Notes: a model not told the origin generated them from the sequence alone. 64,000 nucleotides of DNA from Rhodanobacter thiooxydans (GCF_030291135.1 NZ_CP127409.1:1426001-1490000); one strand, 5' to 3'. Positions 20,144-29,087 are shown, counted from the first letter of the stretch. A program made the numbers and translations.

Positions 20144-20868
20144 ACTTCGACGTGATTCCCGCGATCGACCTGCGTGGTGGCCGGGTGGTGCGCCTGAAGC
20201 AGGGCGACTACGCGCAGCAGACCACCTATGCCGCCGATCCGCGCGCGCTGGCGCGGCGCTATGCCGAGGCCGGCGCGCGCTGGCTGCACCTGGTCGACCT
20301 GGACGGTGCGCGCTCAGGCAGCCTGGCCAATCTCGCGGTGATCCAGGCCATCGCCACCGATGGCATGCAGATCCAGGCCGGCGGCGGCGTACGCTGTGAA
20401 GATGACTTGCGCCGGCTGTTCGACGCCGGCGTGCAGCGCGTGGTGCTGGGCAGCGTGGCGATCCGCGAGCCCGAACTCGTGGCTGGCTGGCTGGACAGCC
20501 ATGGCGCCGACAGGCTAACCCTTGCGCTCGACACCCGCCGCCTCGATGGTCGCTGGAGCCTGCCCAGCGCGGGCTGGACCGAAGTCGAAGCACTCACGCT
20601 GGACGAGCTGGCGCCGTGGTACGCCGCGCGCGGCGCGCGCCACCTGCTGTGCACCGACATCGACCGCGACGGCATGCTCGCCGGCTTCAACCTCGATCTC
20701 TACCGCCATCTCGCCGCCACGGTGCCGACGCTGGCCGTGCAGGCCTCCGGCGGCGTGCGCTCGCTGGACGACATCCGCGCCGCGCGCGAAGCCGGCGCGC
20801 GCGGCGTGATCCTCGGTCGTGCGCTGCTGGAAGGTCGCTTCACCGTCGGGGAGGCCCTGGCATGCTGA
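20140..20868 (+). CDS. hisA: ProFAR isomerase (phosphoribosylformimino-AICAR-P isomerase)
   Basis: A 242-residue (beta/alpha)8 barrel that isomerises ProFAR to PRFAR. The catalytic Asp10 is in [10 protein letters not shown], and [10 protein letters not shown] carries the second aspartate. The two phosphate-binding loops (GGVR twice) are present. The gene overlaps hisH by four bases and hisF by seven. Confidence 0.97.
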   Translation: MNFDVIPAIDLRGGRVVRLKQGDYAQQTTYAADPRALARRYAEAGARWLHLVDLDGARSGSLANLAVIQAIATDGMQIQAGGGVRCEDDLRRLFDAGVQRVVLGSVAIREPELVAGWLDSHGADRLTLALDTRRLDGRWSLPSAGWTEVEALTLDELAPWYAARGARHLLCTDIDRDGMLAGFNLDLYRHLAATVPTLAVQASGGVRSLDDIRAAREAGARGVILGRALLEGRFTVGEALAC

Positions 20869-21632
20869 GCCGCCGCATCATTCCCTGCCTCGACGTGCGC
20901 GACGGCCAGGTGGTCAAGGGCGTGCGCTTCCGCGACCACGTGGTGATGGGCGAAATCGTCGACCTCGCGCTGCGCTACCGCGACGAAGGCGCCGACGAGC
21001 TGGTGTTCTACGACATCACGGCCAGCCCCGAAGGGCGCAGTGTGGATCGCGGCTGGGTCGAGAAGGTCGCACGGGCGATCGACATTCCGTTCTGCGTGGC
21101 CGGCGGCATCCGTTCGGTGGACGAGGCACGCGCGGTGCTGCATGCGGGCGCCGACAAGATCTCGGTGAACTCGCCGGCGCTGGAGCGTCCCGCACTGATC
21201 GACGAACTGGCTGCCGCGTTCGGCGTGCAGTGCGTGGTGGTCGGCATCGACTCGCTGCGCGACGCCGACGGCGAGTGGCGCGTGCGCCAGTACACCGGCG
21301 ACCCCGCGAAGACCCAGGCGCTGTCGCGCCGAACGCTGGACTGGCTGGTCGAGGCGCAACAGCGCGGCGCCGGCGAGATCGTATTGAACTGCATGGGCAG
21401 CGACGGCGTGCGCCGGGGGTACGATCTGGAACAGCTTTCCGCGGCCCGCGCGCTCTGCCGCGTGCCGCTGGTCGCCTCCGGCGGTGCCGGCGAGCTGGAA
21501 CATTTCCGCGACGCCTTCATCGAGGCTGACGTGGATGGTGCGCTGGCCGCCAGCGTGTTCCACTCCAGTGCGATCGCCATCCCCGCACTCAAGCACTACC
21601 TGCGCGAGCAGGGCGTTCCGGTACGTCGGTAA
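20862..21632 (+). CDS. hisF: Imidazole glycerol phosphate synthase, cyclase subunit
   Basis: HisF receives ammonia from HisH and converts PRFAR to imidazole glycerol phosphate and AICAR. The 256-residue barrel has catalytic Asp11 in PCLDVRDG and Asp130 in NCMGSDGV. It begins seven bases before the end of hisA. After its stop there is a 19-base gap with a strong ribosome site for hisIE, the only break in overlap since hisD. Confidence 0.98.
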   Translation: MLSRRIIPCLDVRDGQVVKGVRFRDHVVMGEIVDLALRYRDEGADELVFYDITASPEGRSVDRGWVEKVARAIDIPFCVAGGIRSVDEARAVLHAGADKISVNSPALERPALIDELAAAFGVQCVVVGIDSLRDADGEWRVRQYTGDPAKTQALSRRTLDWLVEAQQRGAGEIVLNCMGSDGVRRGYDLEQLSAARALCRVPLVASGGAGELEHFRDAFIEADVDGALAASVFHSSAIAIPALKHYLREQGVPVRR

Positions 21633-21651
21633 GCCAGGAGGAATGACAGCG

Positions 21652-22284
21652 ATGAGCGACAACACTGATACCAGCCGCCTCGACTGGGCCAAGGGCGACG
21701 GCCTGTTGCCCGCCATCGTGCAGCATTGGCTGAGCGGCGAAGTGCTGATGCTCGGCTACATGAACGCCGAGGCGCTGGCGCAGACGCAAGCCAGCGGCCA
21801 CGTCACCTTCTACAGCCGCAGCAAGCAACGCCTGTGGACCAAGGGCGAAAGCTCCGGCCACGTGCTCGCGCTGAAGTCGATCCGCATCGACTGCGACGCC
21901 GACACCTTGCTGATCCAGGCCGCCCCGCAGGGGCCGACCTGCCATCTCGGCACCTCCAGCTGCTTCGGCGACAGCGCCGACGTACGACCTCCGCTCGGCT
22001 TTCTCGCCGAACTCGATGCCCTGGTCGAGCAGCGTTACGCTGAACGTCCGGCCGGCAGCTACACCACCCGGCTGTTCGATGGTGGCATTCGTCGCATCGC
22101 GCAGAAGGTGGGCGAAGAAGGCGTCGAGACTGCGCTTGCTGCGGTGGCGCAGGACGATGCCGAGCTGCTGGGTGAGGCGGCGGACCTGGTCTATCACTTG
22201 ATGGTGCTGCTGCGTGCGCGGGAACTCGATCTGGCACAGGTGGTTTCGCAGTTACAAGCGCGGCACGGCGAGATCAAGTCCTAG
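21652..22284 (+). CDS. hisI: Bifunctional PR-AMP cyclohydrolase / PR-ATP pyrophosphatase
   Basis: A 210-residue HisIE fusion. The N-terminal cyclohydrolase has the zinc motifs [12 protein letters not shown] and CHLGTSSCF; the C-terminal pyrophosphatase has the helical [17 protein letters not shown] signature. The two carry out steps three and two of the pathway. The ATG at 21652 is chosen because AGGAGG at 21637-21642 has ideal spacing to it, whereas an ATG at 21643 sits right on that site. It closes the his operon. Confidence 0.97.
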   Translation: MSDNTDTSRLDWAKGDGLLPAIVQHWLSGEVLMLGYMNAEALAQTQASGHVTFYSRSKQRLWTKGESSGHVLALKSIRIDCDADTLLIQAAPQGPTCHLGTSSCFGDSADVRPPLGFLAELDALVEQRYAERPAGSYTTRLFDGGIRRIAQKVGEEGVETALAAVAQDDAELLGEAADLVYHLMVLLRARELDLAQVVSQLQARHGEIKS

Positions 22285-22351
22285 CTGGCATCGATAGATT
22301 GCCCTAGACTGGCGAGGCGCATCGGGGATGTGCCTTCAGGGAGACCATCTA

Positions 22352-23560
22352 GTGAACGACCTCGTCTACAAGAACGAGACGACGTTGCGTGCGATCGCGC
22401 TCGTTCTGTCTATCGTCATCTGGCTGTTGCTTCTGTTCGGCACCGTCGGTGTGTTGTTGATTTACCTATTACTGTTCGCGCTGTTTGCGGTCATTGCGCA
22501 CTCGGCGCTGATCGCGCACTTGCGCGGCAATGCGATTCGTATCAGTTCGAGGCAGATGCCCGAGCTGTATCAACGTCTGTCCGACTGTGCGCGCAAGCTT
22601 GGCGTGCGGGAGCTCCCGGAGGCGTATCTGGTCAATGGGAACGGTGTGTTGAATGCCTTCGCAATGCGTTTCCTTGGGCGCAATTTCGTCGTGCTGCTGT
22701 CGGATGTGGTGGAGAGCTTCGAAGCCCGACCGGGGGCCCTGAATTTCTACATCGGCCACGAACTTGGTCATCTGCGCAGGCATCACCTGACCTGGGCGAA
22801 GGTGTTGGCCCCAGCGATGTTCCTGCCGTTGATCGGCGCAGCCTATTCGCGCGCACGCGAATACACCTGTGACCGACATGGTCTGGCCGTCTGCGAGAAT
22901 CCAGAGGATGCCCAATACGGGCTGGTCACGCTGGCTGCCGGCAAACGCCTCTGGCGCGAAGTCAATCTGGCGGACTACAGCGAGAGCGCGACGGCGGCGC
23001 CGGGCTTCTGGATGTCGTTGCACGAGCTGGTCGGCGACTATCCCTGGTTGAACAAGCGCCATGCGTGGCTGCGTGCGCTCGCCGAGCAACGCAAGCCGAA
23101 GCTTGGGGCGCGCAATCCATTCGCCTATCTGATCAGCCTGATCTTGCCGCGTGTGCCCGGGTTGGGTATCGGCGGTGGACTGATCGTGATCGCCTACATC
23201 GCGATCCTGGCAGCGATCGCGATTCCCGCGTATCAGGATTATCTGGGGCGTGCGGCCTTGAACGTGGCAATGGCGGACAGCACTCCCTATCGCGAGGCGG
23301 TGGCGCAATTTGGCGTCAGTCACCAAGAGTGGCCCGATTCGATCGGGCAGCTTGGCCTGGCGCCGTTTGCCGGCGATTCCAGCGTGTCCAGCATCACGCT
23401 GGGCAGCCATGGCGCGCTGACCGTCAATTTCATCAGGTCGCCCGTGCGCGGCCACGCGCTGTTGCTGACGCCATATGTCCGCGACAACACGGTCCACTGG
23501 TCATGTGGTGGTGACGTTCCCGCCAAGTGGTTGCCGCCGATTTGCCGCACTCAGCAATAG
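22352..23560 (+). CDS. M48-family metallopeptidase with C-terminal pilin-like domain
   Basis: A 402-residue protein with two parts. The N-terminal part has two membrane helices (residues about 12-48) and an M48 peptidase domain with zinc ligands His136, Glu137, His140 (HELGH) and Glu170 in AREYTCDRHG. After an Arg/Lys-rich linker, a helix at 277-301 ending ILAAIAIPAYQDYLGRA is nearly identical to the N-terminal helix of type IV pilins, followed by a pilin-like globular region with two cysteines near the end. The prepilin leader context and the Glu at position 5 are missing, so it is probably not processed. GTG 22352 has AGGGAG at 8 bases. Function and substrate are unknown. Confidence 0.82.
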   Translation: MNDLVYKNETTLRAIALVLSIVIWLLLLFGTVGVLLIYLLLFALFAVIAHSALIAHLRGNAIRISSRQMPELYQRLSDCARKLGVRELPEAYLVNGNGVLNAFAMRFLGRNFVVLLSDVVESFEARPGALNFYIGHELGHLRRHHLTWAKVLAPAMFLPLIGAAYSRAREYTCDRHGLAVCENPEDAQYGLVTLAAGKRLWREVNLADYSESATAAPGFWMSLHELVGDYPWLNKRHAWLRALAEQRKPKLGARNPFAYLISLILPRVPGLGIGGGLIVIAYIAILAAIAIPAYQDYLGRAALNVAMADSTPYREAVAQFGVSHQEWPDSIGQLGLAPFAGDSSVSSITLGSHGALTVNFIRSPVRGHALLLTPYVRDNTVHWSCGGDVPAKWLPPICRTQQ

Positions 23561-23656
23561 GCGGTCTGCACATCAAGGCGACTTGACGACACGCCGCCGG
23601 ATGCGGGCCGCACAAGCAAGCCCGCGTGAGGTGTGCCTCCAGCGTTGGGTGCCGCT

Positions 23657-24661
23657 TCAGCGGGCGACGGCTTTCGTGGCCGGCGGCTTGAATGCTACCG
23701 GCGGACCGGCCACGATATTCTTGCGCCACAAGGCAAGCTGTTCGGTAATGCCGCTGCCGATGTCGATCTGCGGTTCCGACGGGGTGAGCTTGTCCTGCTG
23801 CTCCCAGCGGCTGATCTGGATGCTGGCCTGTTTGAACGAGTCGACGAAATTGTCGGTGTGGTTCAGCGCGTCGACCAGCCAGGCCTTGCCGAAGTAGGTA
23901 ATGTTCGAGTCGCTGCCGCAGCCGAACGAGCTGCGGTCGGCGCGGGCGGCGGTGAGCACCAGGGTACCGGGGCCGCGCAGCGGCGGCACGAAGCCGCCGG
24001 AATAGCAGGCGTTGACCACCAGTACCTTCCACTTGAACGGGTGCATGGCCAGGATGCTGGCCAGGTCGCTGGCGCCGAGCTGGTCCAGTGGTAGCGGGTC
24101 CATGTCCAGCAACAGGGTGTGATCCTCGCTGCCGTGGCTGGTGAGGTACAGCAGCAGGATGTCCTGGTCCGGTTGCATCGTCTTGCCCAGGCCGTCAAGC
24201 GCGGTTTCCAGATTGCTCCAGCTGGCCAGCGGCCGGGTGGTGAGCGTGGCCGGGTTGTTCTCCAGCACCAGGCTGTGGGCGCTGGCGCCGAAGCGCTGGG
24301 CGAACAGCCGTGCCGCGTATTCGGCCTCGTTGTGGAACACGTCCTCGCTGCCATCGCCGGCGATGGCCAGCAGGTACAGGTTCGGCTTGCCGGGCACTCG
24401 CGGGCCGAGTTCGGCCAGCGCGTTGCGCATCATCCGTGGCTGCGCGTACAGCACCTGTTCCGGGGTGGGAGCCTGGCTGGGCCAGCGGTCGACATCGGCG
24501 TCGTCCTCTGGCACGGCGTCCGATGCCATGCTGTCGGGCGTGGTGGCGGCATGGCTGGCGGTCGATGGCATCGCCAGGTGGCCGGACCACCAGGTCGCCA
24601 GCAGCACCCCGGCGGCGAACGCGAGCAGGACGGTCAGGGTGCTACGCATGGTGGGGCGCAT
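23657..24661 (-). CDS. Caspase-fold peptidase, C13 (legumain-like) family
   Basis: A 334-residue protein with an N-terminal membrane anchor or signal (residues about 7-24) and a linker rich in Ala/Ser/Thr/Asp. The catalytic dyad of the C13 family is visible as His176 in LTSHGSEDH and Cys219 in VVNACYSGGF. The domain is therefore a periplasmic or surface-exposed cysteine peptidase of the caspase clan. It starts nine bases after the mtnC stop, suggesting cotranscription, although no functional link to methionine salvage is known. A second start at 24649 is possible. Confidence 0.82.
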   Translation of the reverse strand: MRPTMRSTLTVLLAFAAGVLLATWWSGHLAMPSTASHAATTPDSMASDAVPEDDADVDRWPSQAPTPEQVLYAQPRMMRNALAELGPRVPGKPNLYLLAIAGDGSEDVFHNEAEYAARLFAQRFGASAHSLVLENNPATLTTRPLASWSNLETALDGLGKTMQPDQDILLLYLTSHGSEDHTLLLDMDPLPLDQLGASDLASILAMHPFKWKVLVVNACYSGGFVPPLRGPGTLVLTAARADRSSFGCGSDSNITYFGKAWLVDALNHTDNFVDSFKQASIQISRWEQQDKLTPSEPQIDIGSGITEQLALWRKNIVAGPPVAFKPPATKAVAR

Positions 24662-24670
24662 GCGGCGGTT

Positions 24671-25357
24671 TCACGGCGTGATCGCGTCGAAATCGCGATA
24701 GACCGCATGGCGCGGCGCGTTGGGCAGCGTCTGCAGCTCGCGCACCAGCCAGCCGGTGTGGAAGCCGGCCGCCTGTGCGGCGTCGAGTTCCTCCACGATG
24801 TCGGACAGGAACAGCAGGTGCCGGGGCTGCTCGTCGATCGCTTCGGCGATGCGCCGGTAGGATTCGGATTCGCGCTTCGGCCCGGTTTCGGTATCGAAGT
24901 AACCGGCGAACAGCGCGCCCAGGTCGCCGGCTTCGCTGTGCTGGAAAAACAGTTTCTGCGCCGGCACCGAGCCGGAGGAATAGACGTACAGCCGCAGCCC
25001 GTCCGCGCGCCAGTCGCGCAGTCGCGCTGCCACTTCCGGGTAGACGTGGGCACGGTAGTCACCGGCCTCGTAGCCGTCCTTCCAGATCATGCCCTGCAGC
25101 GCCTTCAGCGCGGTGGATTTGCGGTCCTGGTCGATCCACTGCAGCAGCAGCTCGATGATGTCCTGGCGGCTGGCCTCGACCAGCCCGGCCTCGCGGGCCG
25201 CCTCATGCAGCCAGTGCTGCACCTCGGGCTTGTTGCCGTGGGTTTCGACGAAGGCGGGCAGCCGCTTGCGCGCGTATGGGAACAGCACGTCGCGGACGAA
25301 GTCGATCGAGCTGGTGGTGCCCTCGATGTCGGTGACGATGGCGCGGATTTCGATCAT
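24671..25357 (-). CDS. mtnC: Enolase-phosphatase E1 of methionine salvage
   Basis: A 228-residue HAD-family enzyme that enolises and dephosphorylates 2,3-diketo-5-methylthiopentyl-1-phosphate to the acireductone. The HAD nucleophile region is TDIEGTTSS (Asp10, Glu12), followed by [12 protein letters not shown] and [12 protein letters not shown]. The DIEGTT form is characteristic of E1. It lies 55 bases after mtnD and supplies the substrate for that dioxygenase. Confidence 0.96.
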   Translation of the reverse strand: MIEIRAIVTDIEGTTSSIDFVRDVLFPYARKRLPAFVETHGNKPEVQHWLHEAAREAGLVEASRQDIIELLLQWIDQDRKSTALKALQGMIWKDGYEAGDYRAHVYPEVAARLRDWRADGLRLYVYSSGSVPAQKLFFQHSEAGDLGALFAGYFDTETGPKRESESYRRIAEAIDEQPRHLLFLSDIVEELDAAQAAGFHTGWLVRELQTLPNAPRHAVYRDFDAITP

Positions 25358-25391
25358 GGCTTCGGGATCCGGGGTCCGAGGTTCGGGAAGA

Positions 25392-25416
25392 GCATCGCCC
25401 GCGAGCGGGCTCCTAC
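25392..25416. repeat. REP-like palindrome overlapping the mtnD stop codon
   Basis: The segment read on the minus strand begins GTAGGAGCCCGCTCGCGGGC, which resembles the GTAGGAGC...GC-type REP elements common in pseudomonads and relatives. It contains a CCCGC/GCGGG inverted repeat, and its TAG forms the mtnD stop codon. Only this copy of this type is clear in the window. Confidence 0.5.
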
Positions 25417-25964
25417 ACGGCAGGCGCCATGCGCGGGAAGCGCGAGGCGATGTCGTCGCCGGTGAAGTTGGCCACCCAGCCTTCCTTGTTGGTGAACAGC
25501 CGGATTGCCACGAAGTAGGGCGATTCGCTCATGTCGAACCAGTGGCGGGTGCCGTCGGGTACGCCGATCAGGTCGCCCTGTTCGCACAGGATGTCATAGA
25601 CCTTGCCGCCGAGGTGCAGGGTGAACTGGCCGGCGCCGGCGACGAAGAAGCGCACCTCGTCCTCGCTGTGGGTATGTTCGCTGAGGAATTTCTGGCGCAG
25701 CGTCGCGCGGTCGGGGTGATCGGGAGCGAGGCTGATCACGTCCACGGCCTGGTAGCCTTCCTCGCGCATCAGCCGGTCGATGTCGCCGCGATAGGCGGCA
25801 ATCACCTCGTCCTGGCTGGCGCCTGGGGCAATCGGCTGGCTAGCTTCCCATTGCTCGAAGCGGACGCCCGCCTTGCCGAGCTCCGCGGCGATGGCGGCGT
25901 GTTCGTCGATCACCACCAGCGGCGATTGCGGTCGGGTTTCGTCGAAGATGCGCAGGCGGCTCAT
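25413..25964 (-). CDS. mtnD: Acireductone dioxygenase
   Basis: A 183-residue cupin that oxidises the acireductone to 2-keto-4-methylthiobutyrate and formate (iron form) or off-pathway products (nickel form). The metal ligands are His97, His99, Glu103 ([12 protein letters not shown]) and His141 (GTRHWFDM). Its start overlaps the mtnB stop by four bases. The stop codon is provided by a REP-like sequence, so the C-terminus may be slightly altered from the ancestral one. Confidence 0.96.
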   Translation of the reverse strand: MSRLRIFDETRPQSPLVVIDEHAAIAAELGKAGVRFEQWEASQPIAPGASQDEVIAAYRGDIDRLMREEGYQAVDVISLAPDHPDRATLRQKFLSEHTHSEDEVRFFVAGAGQFTLHLGGKVYDILCEQGDLIGVPDGTRHWFDMSESPYFVAIRLFTNKEGWVANFTGDDIASRFPRMAPAV

Positions 25965-26611
25965 GATGCCCTCAGTCTTTTCAGGTCAAGTTCGCAGCCG
26001 AGCAGGAACTCCAGCGCTTCCAGATGGCGCTGCGTCTCGGCCATGTTGCGGCCCCAGGTATAGATGCCGTGACCGTCGATCAGGTAGGCATGCAGCGGCT
26101 TGCCTGCATCCAGCCAGGCGTCGACCAGGGCCACCAGTTCGGGCATGTGCTGGGTGTTCGGGAACACCGGGATCTCCAGCACGCTTTCGTGGGTGCGGTA
26201 ACCGCTGATCGCCTTCTGCAGCTCCCAGCCCTGCAGTCGGATCACGCCCTCGCCGGCGAACAGCCGCGACGCCACGCTCTGCGTGCGCGAGTGGGTGTGC
26301 AGTACCGCGTTCATTTCTGGCCAGCGCCGGTAGATCTGGGTGTGCAGCGCCGTTTCGGCGCTCGGCCTGGCATCGGTACCGACGGCATGGCCATCCAGGT
26401 CGATCAGCATGATGTCGTCGCGGCCGAGCCTGCCCTTGTGCCGGCCAGATACCGTGATTGCCGCGTGGCTTGCATCGACCCGCATCGAGAAGTTGCTGCT
26501 GGTCGCCGGCGTCCAGCCCAGCACGGACAGCTCGCGCGCGACGTCGGCAATGGCATCGGCGCACTGCTCGAACACGTTGGCGGGGATCGTGGCTGGGAGG
26601 ATCTGGCTCAT
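25961..26611 (-). CDS. mtnB: Methylthioribulose-1-phosphate dehydratase
   Basis: A 216-residue class II aldolase-fold zinc enzyme that dehydrates methylthioribulose 1-phosphate. Metal ligands are seen in [11 protein letters not shown] and in the C-terminal [10 protein letters not shown] segment. It is the first gene of the mtnB-mtnD-mtnC set. mtnA and the nucleosidase/phosphorylase are not in the window. A perfect palindrome lies just upstream of the start. Confidence 0.95.
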   Translation of the reverse strand: MSQILPATIPANVFEQCADAIADVARELSVLGWTPATSSNFSMRVDASHAAITVSGRHKGRLGRDDIMLIDLDGHAVGTDARPSAETALHTQIYRRWPEMNAVLHTHSRTQSVASRLFAGEGVIRLQGWELQKAISGYRTHESVLEIPVFPNTQHMPELVALVDAWLDAGKPLHAYLIDGHGIYTWGRNMAETQRHLEALEFLLGCELDLKRLRAS

Positions 26612-26614
26612 GCG

Positions 26615-26630
26615 ATTTGGACGTCCAAAT
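26615..26630 (-). promoter_or_regulatory. Perfect 16 bp palindrome at the mtnB promoter
   Basis: ATTTGGACGTCCAAAT is a perfect palindrome three bases upstream of the mtnB ATG. On the minus strand a -10-like TATAGT lies just before it (26645-26640), so transcription would start about where the palindrome begins. It contains the GACGTC core of MetJ boxes but not a tandem pair. A repressor site for methionine or SAM/SAH control is likely; the protein is unknown. Confidence 0.6.
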
Positions 26631-26671
26631 GAGCGTCAACTATAGCATGCGTGTGCTCGCCGCCTGACCGT

Positions 26672-26690
26672 AATGAGAGCCATTCTCGCA
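26672..26690 (+). promoter_or_regulatory. Fur-box-like inverted repeat upstream of the HiPIP gene
   Basis: AATGAGAGCCATTCTCGCA matches 14 of 19 positions of the Fur-type pattern AATGAGAATNATTCTCATT. It lies 87 bases before the HiPIP start. Iron control of an iron-sulfur electron carrier is plausible. The 3' arm is imperfect. Confidence 0.4.
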
Positions 26691-26776
26691 AGTCAGGAAA
26701 AATTTTGGCGCCGGGCGTAACATCGGCGCGGATCTGGCGCAGGGTGTGCCGGACAGATTCCGACGGAGGCTTGCCC

Positions 26777-27109
26777 ATGTCGAAAGAACAAGATATCGAA
26801 TCGCGTCGCCGGTTCCTCAAGGTGGCTGCTGGCACAACGGCGGCGGCTATGGTCATCGGTAGCTTGCCGCGCTTTGCACGGGCGGCGGATCTGCCGCCGG
26901 TGAGCGAGTCGGATCCGACCGCGAAGGCATTGGGCTATGTGGAAGACGCCACGAAGACCGCCAACGCGAAGCACAAGGCCGGCGACGACTGCACCAACTG
27001 CCAGTTCTACAGTGGCGGCCCCACCGGTCGCGGTCCGTGCCAGTTGTTCCCGGGCAAGTCGGTGAATGCGAAGGGCTGGTGCGTGTCGCACACGTTGAAG
27101 AAGGCCTGA
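26777..27109 (+). CDS. High-potential iron-sulfur protein (HiPIP)
   Basis: A 110-residue periplasmic electron carrier with a Tat signal (SRRRFLKVAAG, residues 9-19; cleavage near ARAAD). Four cysteines at 72, 75, 88 and 102 bind a [4Fe-4S] cluster in the HiPIP pattern C-x2-C-x12-C-x13-C. HiPIPs carry electrons between the bc1 complex and terminal oxidases or denitrification enzymes. Tat export fits a folded metalloprotein. The ATG at 26777 directly precedes the twin-arginine segment. A terminator follows the gene and a Fur-like site precedes it. Confidence 0.94.
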   Translation: MSKEQDIESRRRFLKVAAGTTAAAMVIGSLPRFARAADLPPVSESDPTAKALGYVEDATKTANAKHKAGDDCTNCQFYSGGPTGRGPCQLFPGKSVNAKGWCVSHTLKKA

Positions 27110-27140
27110 TCGCACCACGATCACACAGGTTGCATGGAAA

Positions 27141-27165
27141 GGGCCGGCTCATCGCCGGCCTTTTT
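27141..27165 (+). terminator. Rho-independent terminator of the HiPIP gene
   Basis: GGCCGGC / GCCGGCC stem with a short TCATC loop followed by five T residues, 32 bases after the HiPIP stop. Confidence 0.9.
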
Positions 27166-27300
27166 CGTTGTCGTTGCGTGAACCGGCAAAGGAAGGGCGG
27201 CGAGGCGCGGACAAAAGTGCGGCCCGGACACATCAGGGTGAGGAGCTACCCACCTGACGCGCCGAGCCGCGATCCGGGGCCCACTGCCAAGTGATCAACC

Positions 27301-27514
27301 CGCGGACTGAGGATGATACTCCCGAGTTCGCAGAAAGGGCGATCGCTCCCTCGATTTCTCTTGAAAAGTTCTCGTTAAATAAAATTGAAACAATGAGTTA
27401 CGTGAAAATTTTCAAGACATGTAGAGAATTTTCTCATTCTTCGATGATAGTCGAATTTATGCATATTTGAGGTTGATTCGATGATTTTCATCGACGTTCG
27501 ATGAAAATAGTGAT
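27301..27514. other. AT-rich intergenic segment with palindromes
   Basis: This stretch is strikingly AT-rich (by eye about one third G+C from 27361 on) in a GC-rich genome. It holds the 12 bp palindrome TGAAAATTTTCA (27403-27414), three direct TTCGATGA octamers (27440, 27477, 27497), and an inverted repeat ATTTTCATCG / CGATGAAAAT with a 5-base loop (27484-27508) just behind the stop of the minus-strand permease, which could act as its terminator. No gene is seen between 27110 and 27514. Confidence 0.6.
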
Positions 27515-28993
27515 TTATCGTGCTGCGGAGTCTTCCGTGGTGCCACGCAGGTGGCTGTGCCGGTTGCCGTAGCTGAAATAGATCACCAATCCGAGGAGGG
27601 TCCAGGCGACCATCAGCGACCAGTTGTACCAGGCCATGGTGGACAGCAGGGCGAGGCAACTGAGGATGCCGAGCGTGCAGACCACCGGTGCGAACGGCAC
27701 GCGGAAGGTGCGTGGCAGCTCCGGCCGGGTATGCCGCAGGATCCACACGCCCGCGCAGACCGCCATGAACGCGATCAGCGTGCCCATCGAGACCAGGTCG
27801 CCCAGCACGTCCAGCGGGAAGATCGCCGCGAGCAGGGCAATGCCGGCGCCGGTGATCAGCGTATTCAGGTGCGGCGTGCGATAGCGCGGATGGATTCGCG
27901 TGAACACCTTCGGCAGCATGCCGTCGCGGCCCATGATCATGAAGATGCGCGGCTGCGCGATGATCATCACCAGCACCACCGACGACAGGCCGAGCAGTGC
28001 GCCGACCTCCACCAGCCAGCGCAGCCATTCCAGTTGGGGATGCCCTCGCAGCGCGGTCACCACCGGCTCGTCGGTGCCGAGCAGGGTGTACGAGCTGAGG
28101 CCGGTCATCACCGCGGCCATCGCGATGTACAGCACGGTGCAGATCGCCAGCGAGGCCAGGATGCCGATCGGCAGGTCGCGCTGCGGATTGCGCGATTCCT
28201 GCGCCGCCACCGAGGTGGCCTCGAAGCCGATGTAGGCGAAGAACACCATCGCCGCGCCGCGCAGCACGCCGCCCCAACCGTATTTGTAGTGGCCCTGCGA
28301 CTCGGGCACGAACGGGGTCCAGTTGGACGGGTCGACATAGCGCCAGCCGACCACGATCACCAGGGTGATCAGGCCGACCTTGAGCGCCACCATCGCGGCG
28401 TTCGCCAGGCTCGACTCGCGGATGCCGACGTAGCAGATCCAGGTCAGCAGCAGGATCAGCACCACCGCCGGCAGGTTGAACAGCGCACCGGTGGCAACCA
28501 GCTGGTGGTCGGCGGTGAACGCCAGCGGCGCATTGGTCAGTGCCGCGGGCAGGCTCAGGTCCATGTTGAAGGTGCTGCCGATATGCTGGAGCAGGCTGAG
28601 GAAATAGCCGGTCCAGCTCACCGCCACCGCCGAGGCGGACACGCCGTATTCCAGCACCAGGTTCCAGCCGATGAACCACGCCATCAGTTCGCCAAGGGTG
28701 GCGTAGGCGTAGGAATAGGCGCTGCCGGAGACCGGGATCAACGTGGCGAATTCGGCGTAGCACAGCGCGGTGAACGTGCTGCAGATCGCCGCCAGGATGA
28801 AGGACAGGATCACCGCCGGGCCGGCGTGGTCGGCCGCGGCCTGCCCGGTGATCACGAAGATGCCGCCGCCGATCACCGCACCGATGCCCAGCGCGGTCAG
28901 TCCCCATGGCCCCAGGGTGCGGCGCAGGGTGGGGCCGTGGCTGTCGTCGGGTTCGTTGAAGTCGGTCTTGCGGGCGAGCAACTGCTTGAGCAT
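27515..28993 (-). CDS. APC-family amino acid permease
   Basis: A 492-residue transporter with about twelve membrane helices. The family start ALGIGAVIGGGIFVITG and the helix-6 region VFFAYIGFEATSVAAQES are those of APC (amino acid-polyamine-organocation) cationic amino acid transporter-like permeases (YfnA type). It is a paralogue of the next gene upstream on the same strand (similar WFIGWNLVLEYG and GFEA/GFDAVS regions). Substrate cannot be read from sequence. An AT-rich region with a hairpin follows its stop. Confidence 0.92.
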   Translation of the reverse strand: MLKQLLARKTDFNEPDDSHGPTLRRTLGPWGLTALGIGAVIGGGIFVITGQAAADHAGPAVILSFILAAICSTFTALCYAEFATLIPVSGSAYSYAYATLGELMAWFIGWNLVLEYGVSASAVAVSWTGYFLSLLQHIGSTFNMDLSLPAALTNAPLAFTADHQLVATGALFNLPAVVLILLLTWICYVGIRESSLANAAMVALKVGLITLVIVVGWRYVDPSNWTPFVPESQGHYKYGWGGVLRGAAMVFFAYIGFEATSVAAQESRNPQRDLPIGILASLAICTVLYIAMAAVMTGLSSYTLLGTDEPVVTALRGHPQLEWLRWLVEVGALLGLSSVVLVMIIAQPRIFMIMGRDGMLPKVFTRIHPRYRTPHLNTLITGAGIALLAAIFPLDVLGDLVSMGTLIAFMAVCAGVWILRHTRPELPRTFRVPFAPVVCTLGILSCLALLSTMAWYNWSLMVAWTLLGLVIYFSYGNRHSHLRGTTEDSAAR

Positions 28994-29048
28994 GGGAAGT
29001 CGTCTTCGAAAGCGGGTGTGCGGTGCTGCCTGGCGGGCATCACAAACG

Positions 29049-29079
29049 CAGCGGCCGGCGTGATGTGCGCCGGCCGCTG
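29049..29079 (-). terminator. Hairpin between the two APC permease genes
   Basis: A perfect 12 bp stem (CAGCGGCCGGCG) with a 7-base loop begins nine bases beyond the stop of the 29088 permease; on the minus strand it is followed by CGTTTGTG. It probably ends or attenuates the upstream permease transcript. Confidence 0.65.
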
Positions 29080-29087
29080 ATGGCTCG

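Noticed and set aside
26612-26700. SAM or other riboswitch upstream of mtnB
   Set aside because: Only a short palindrome and a very short leader are present; there is no room for an aptamer before the start codon.
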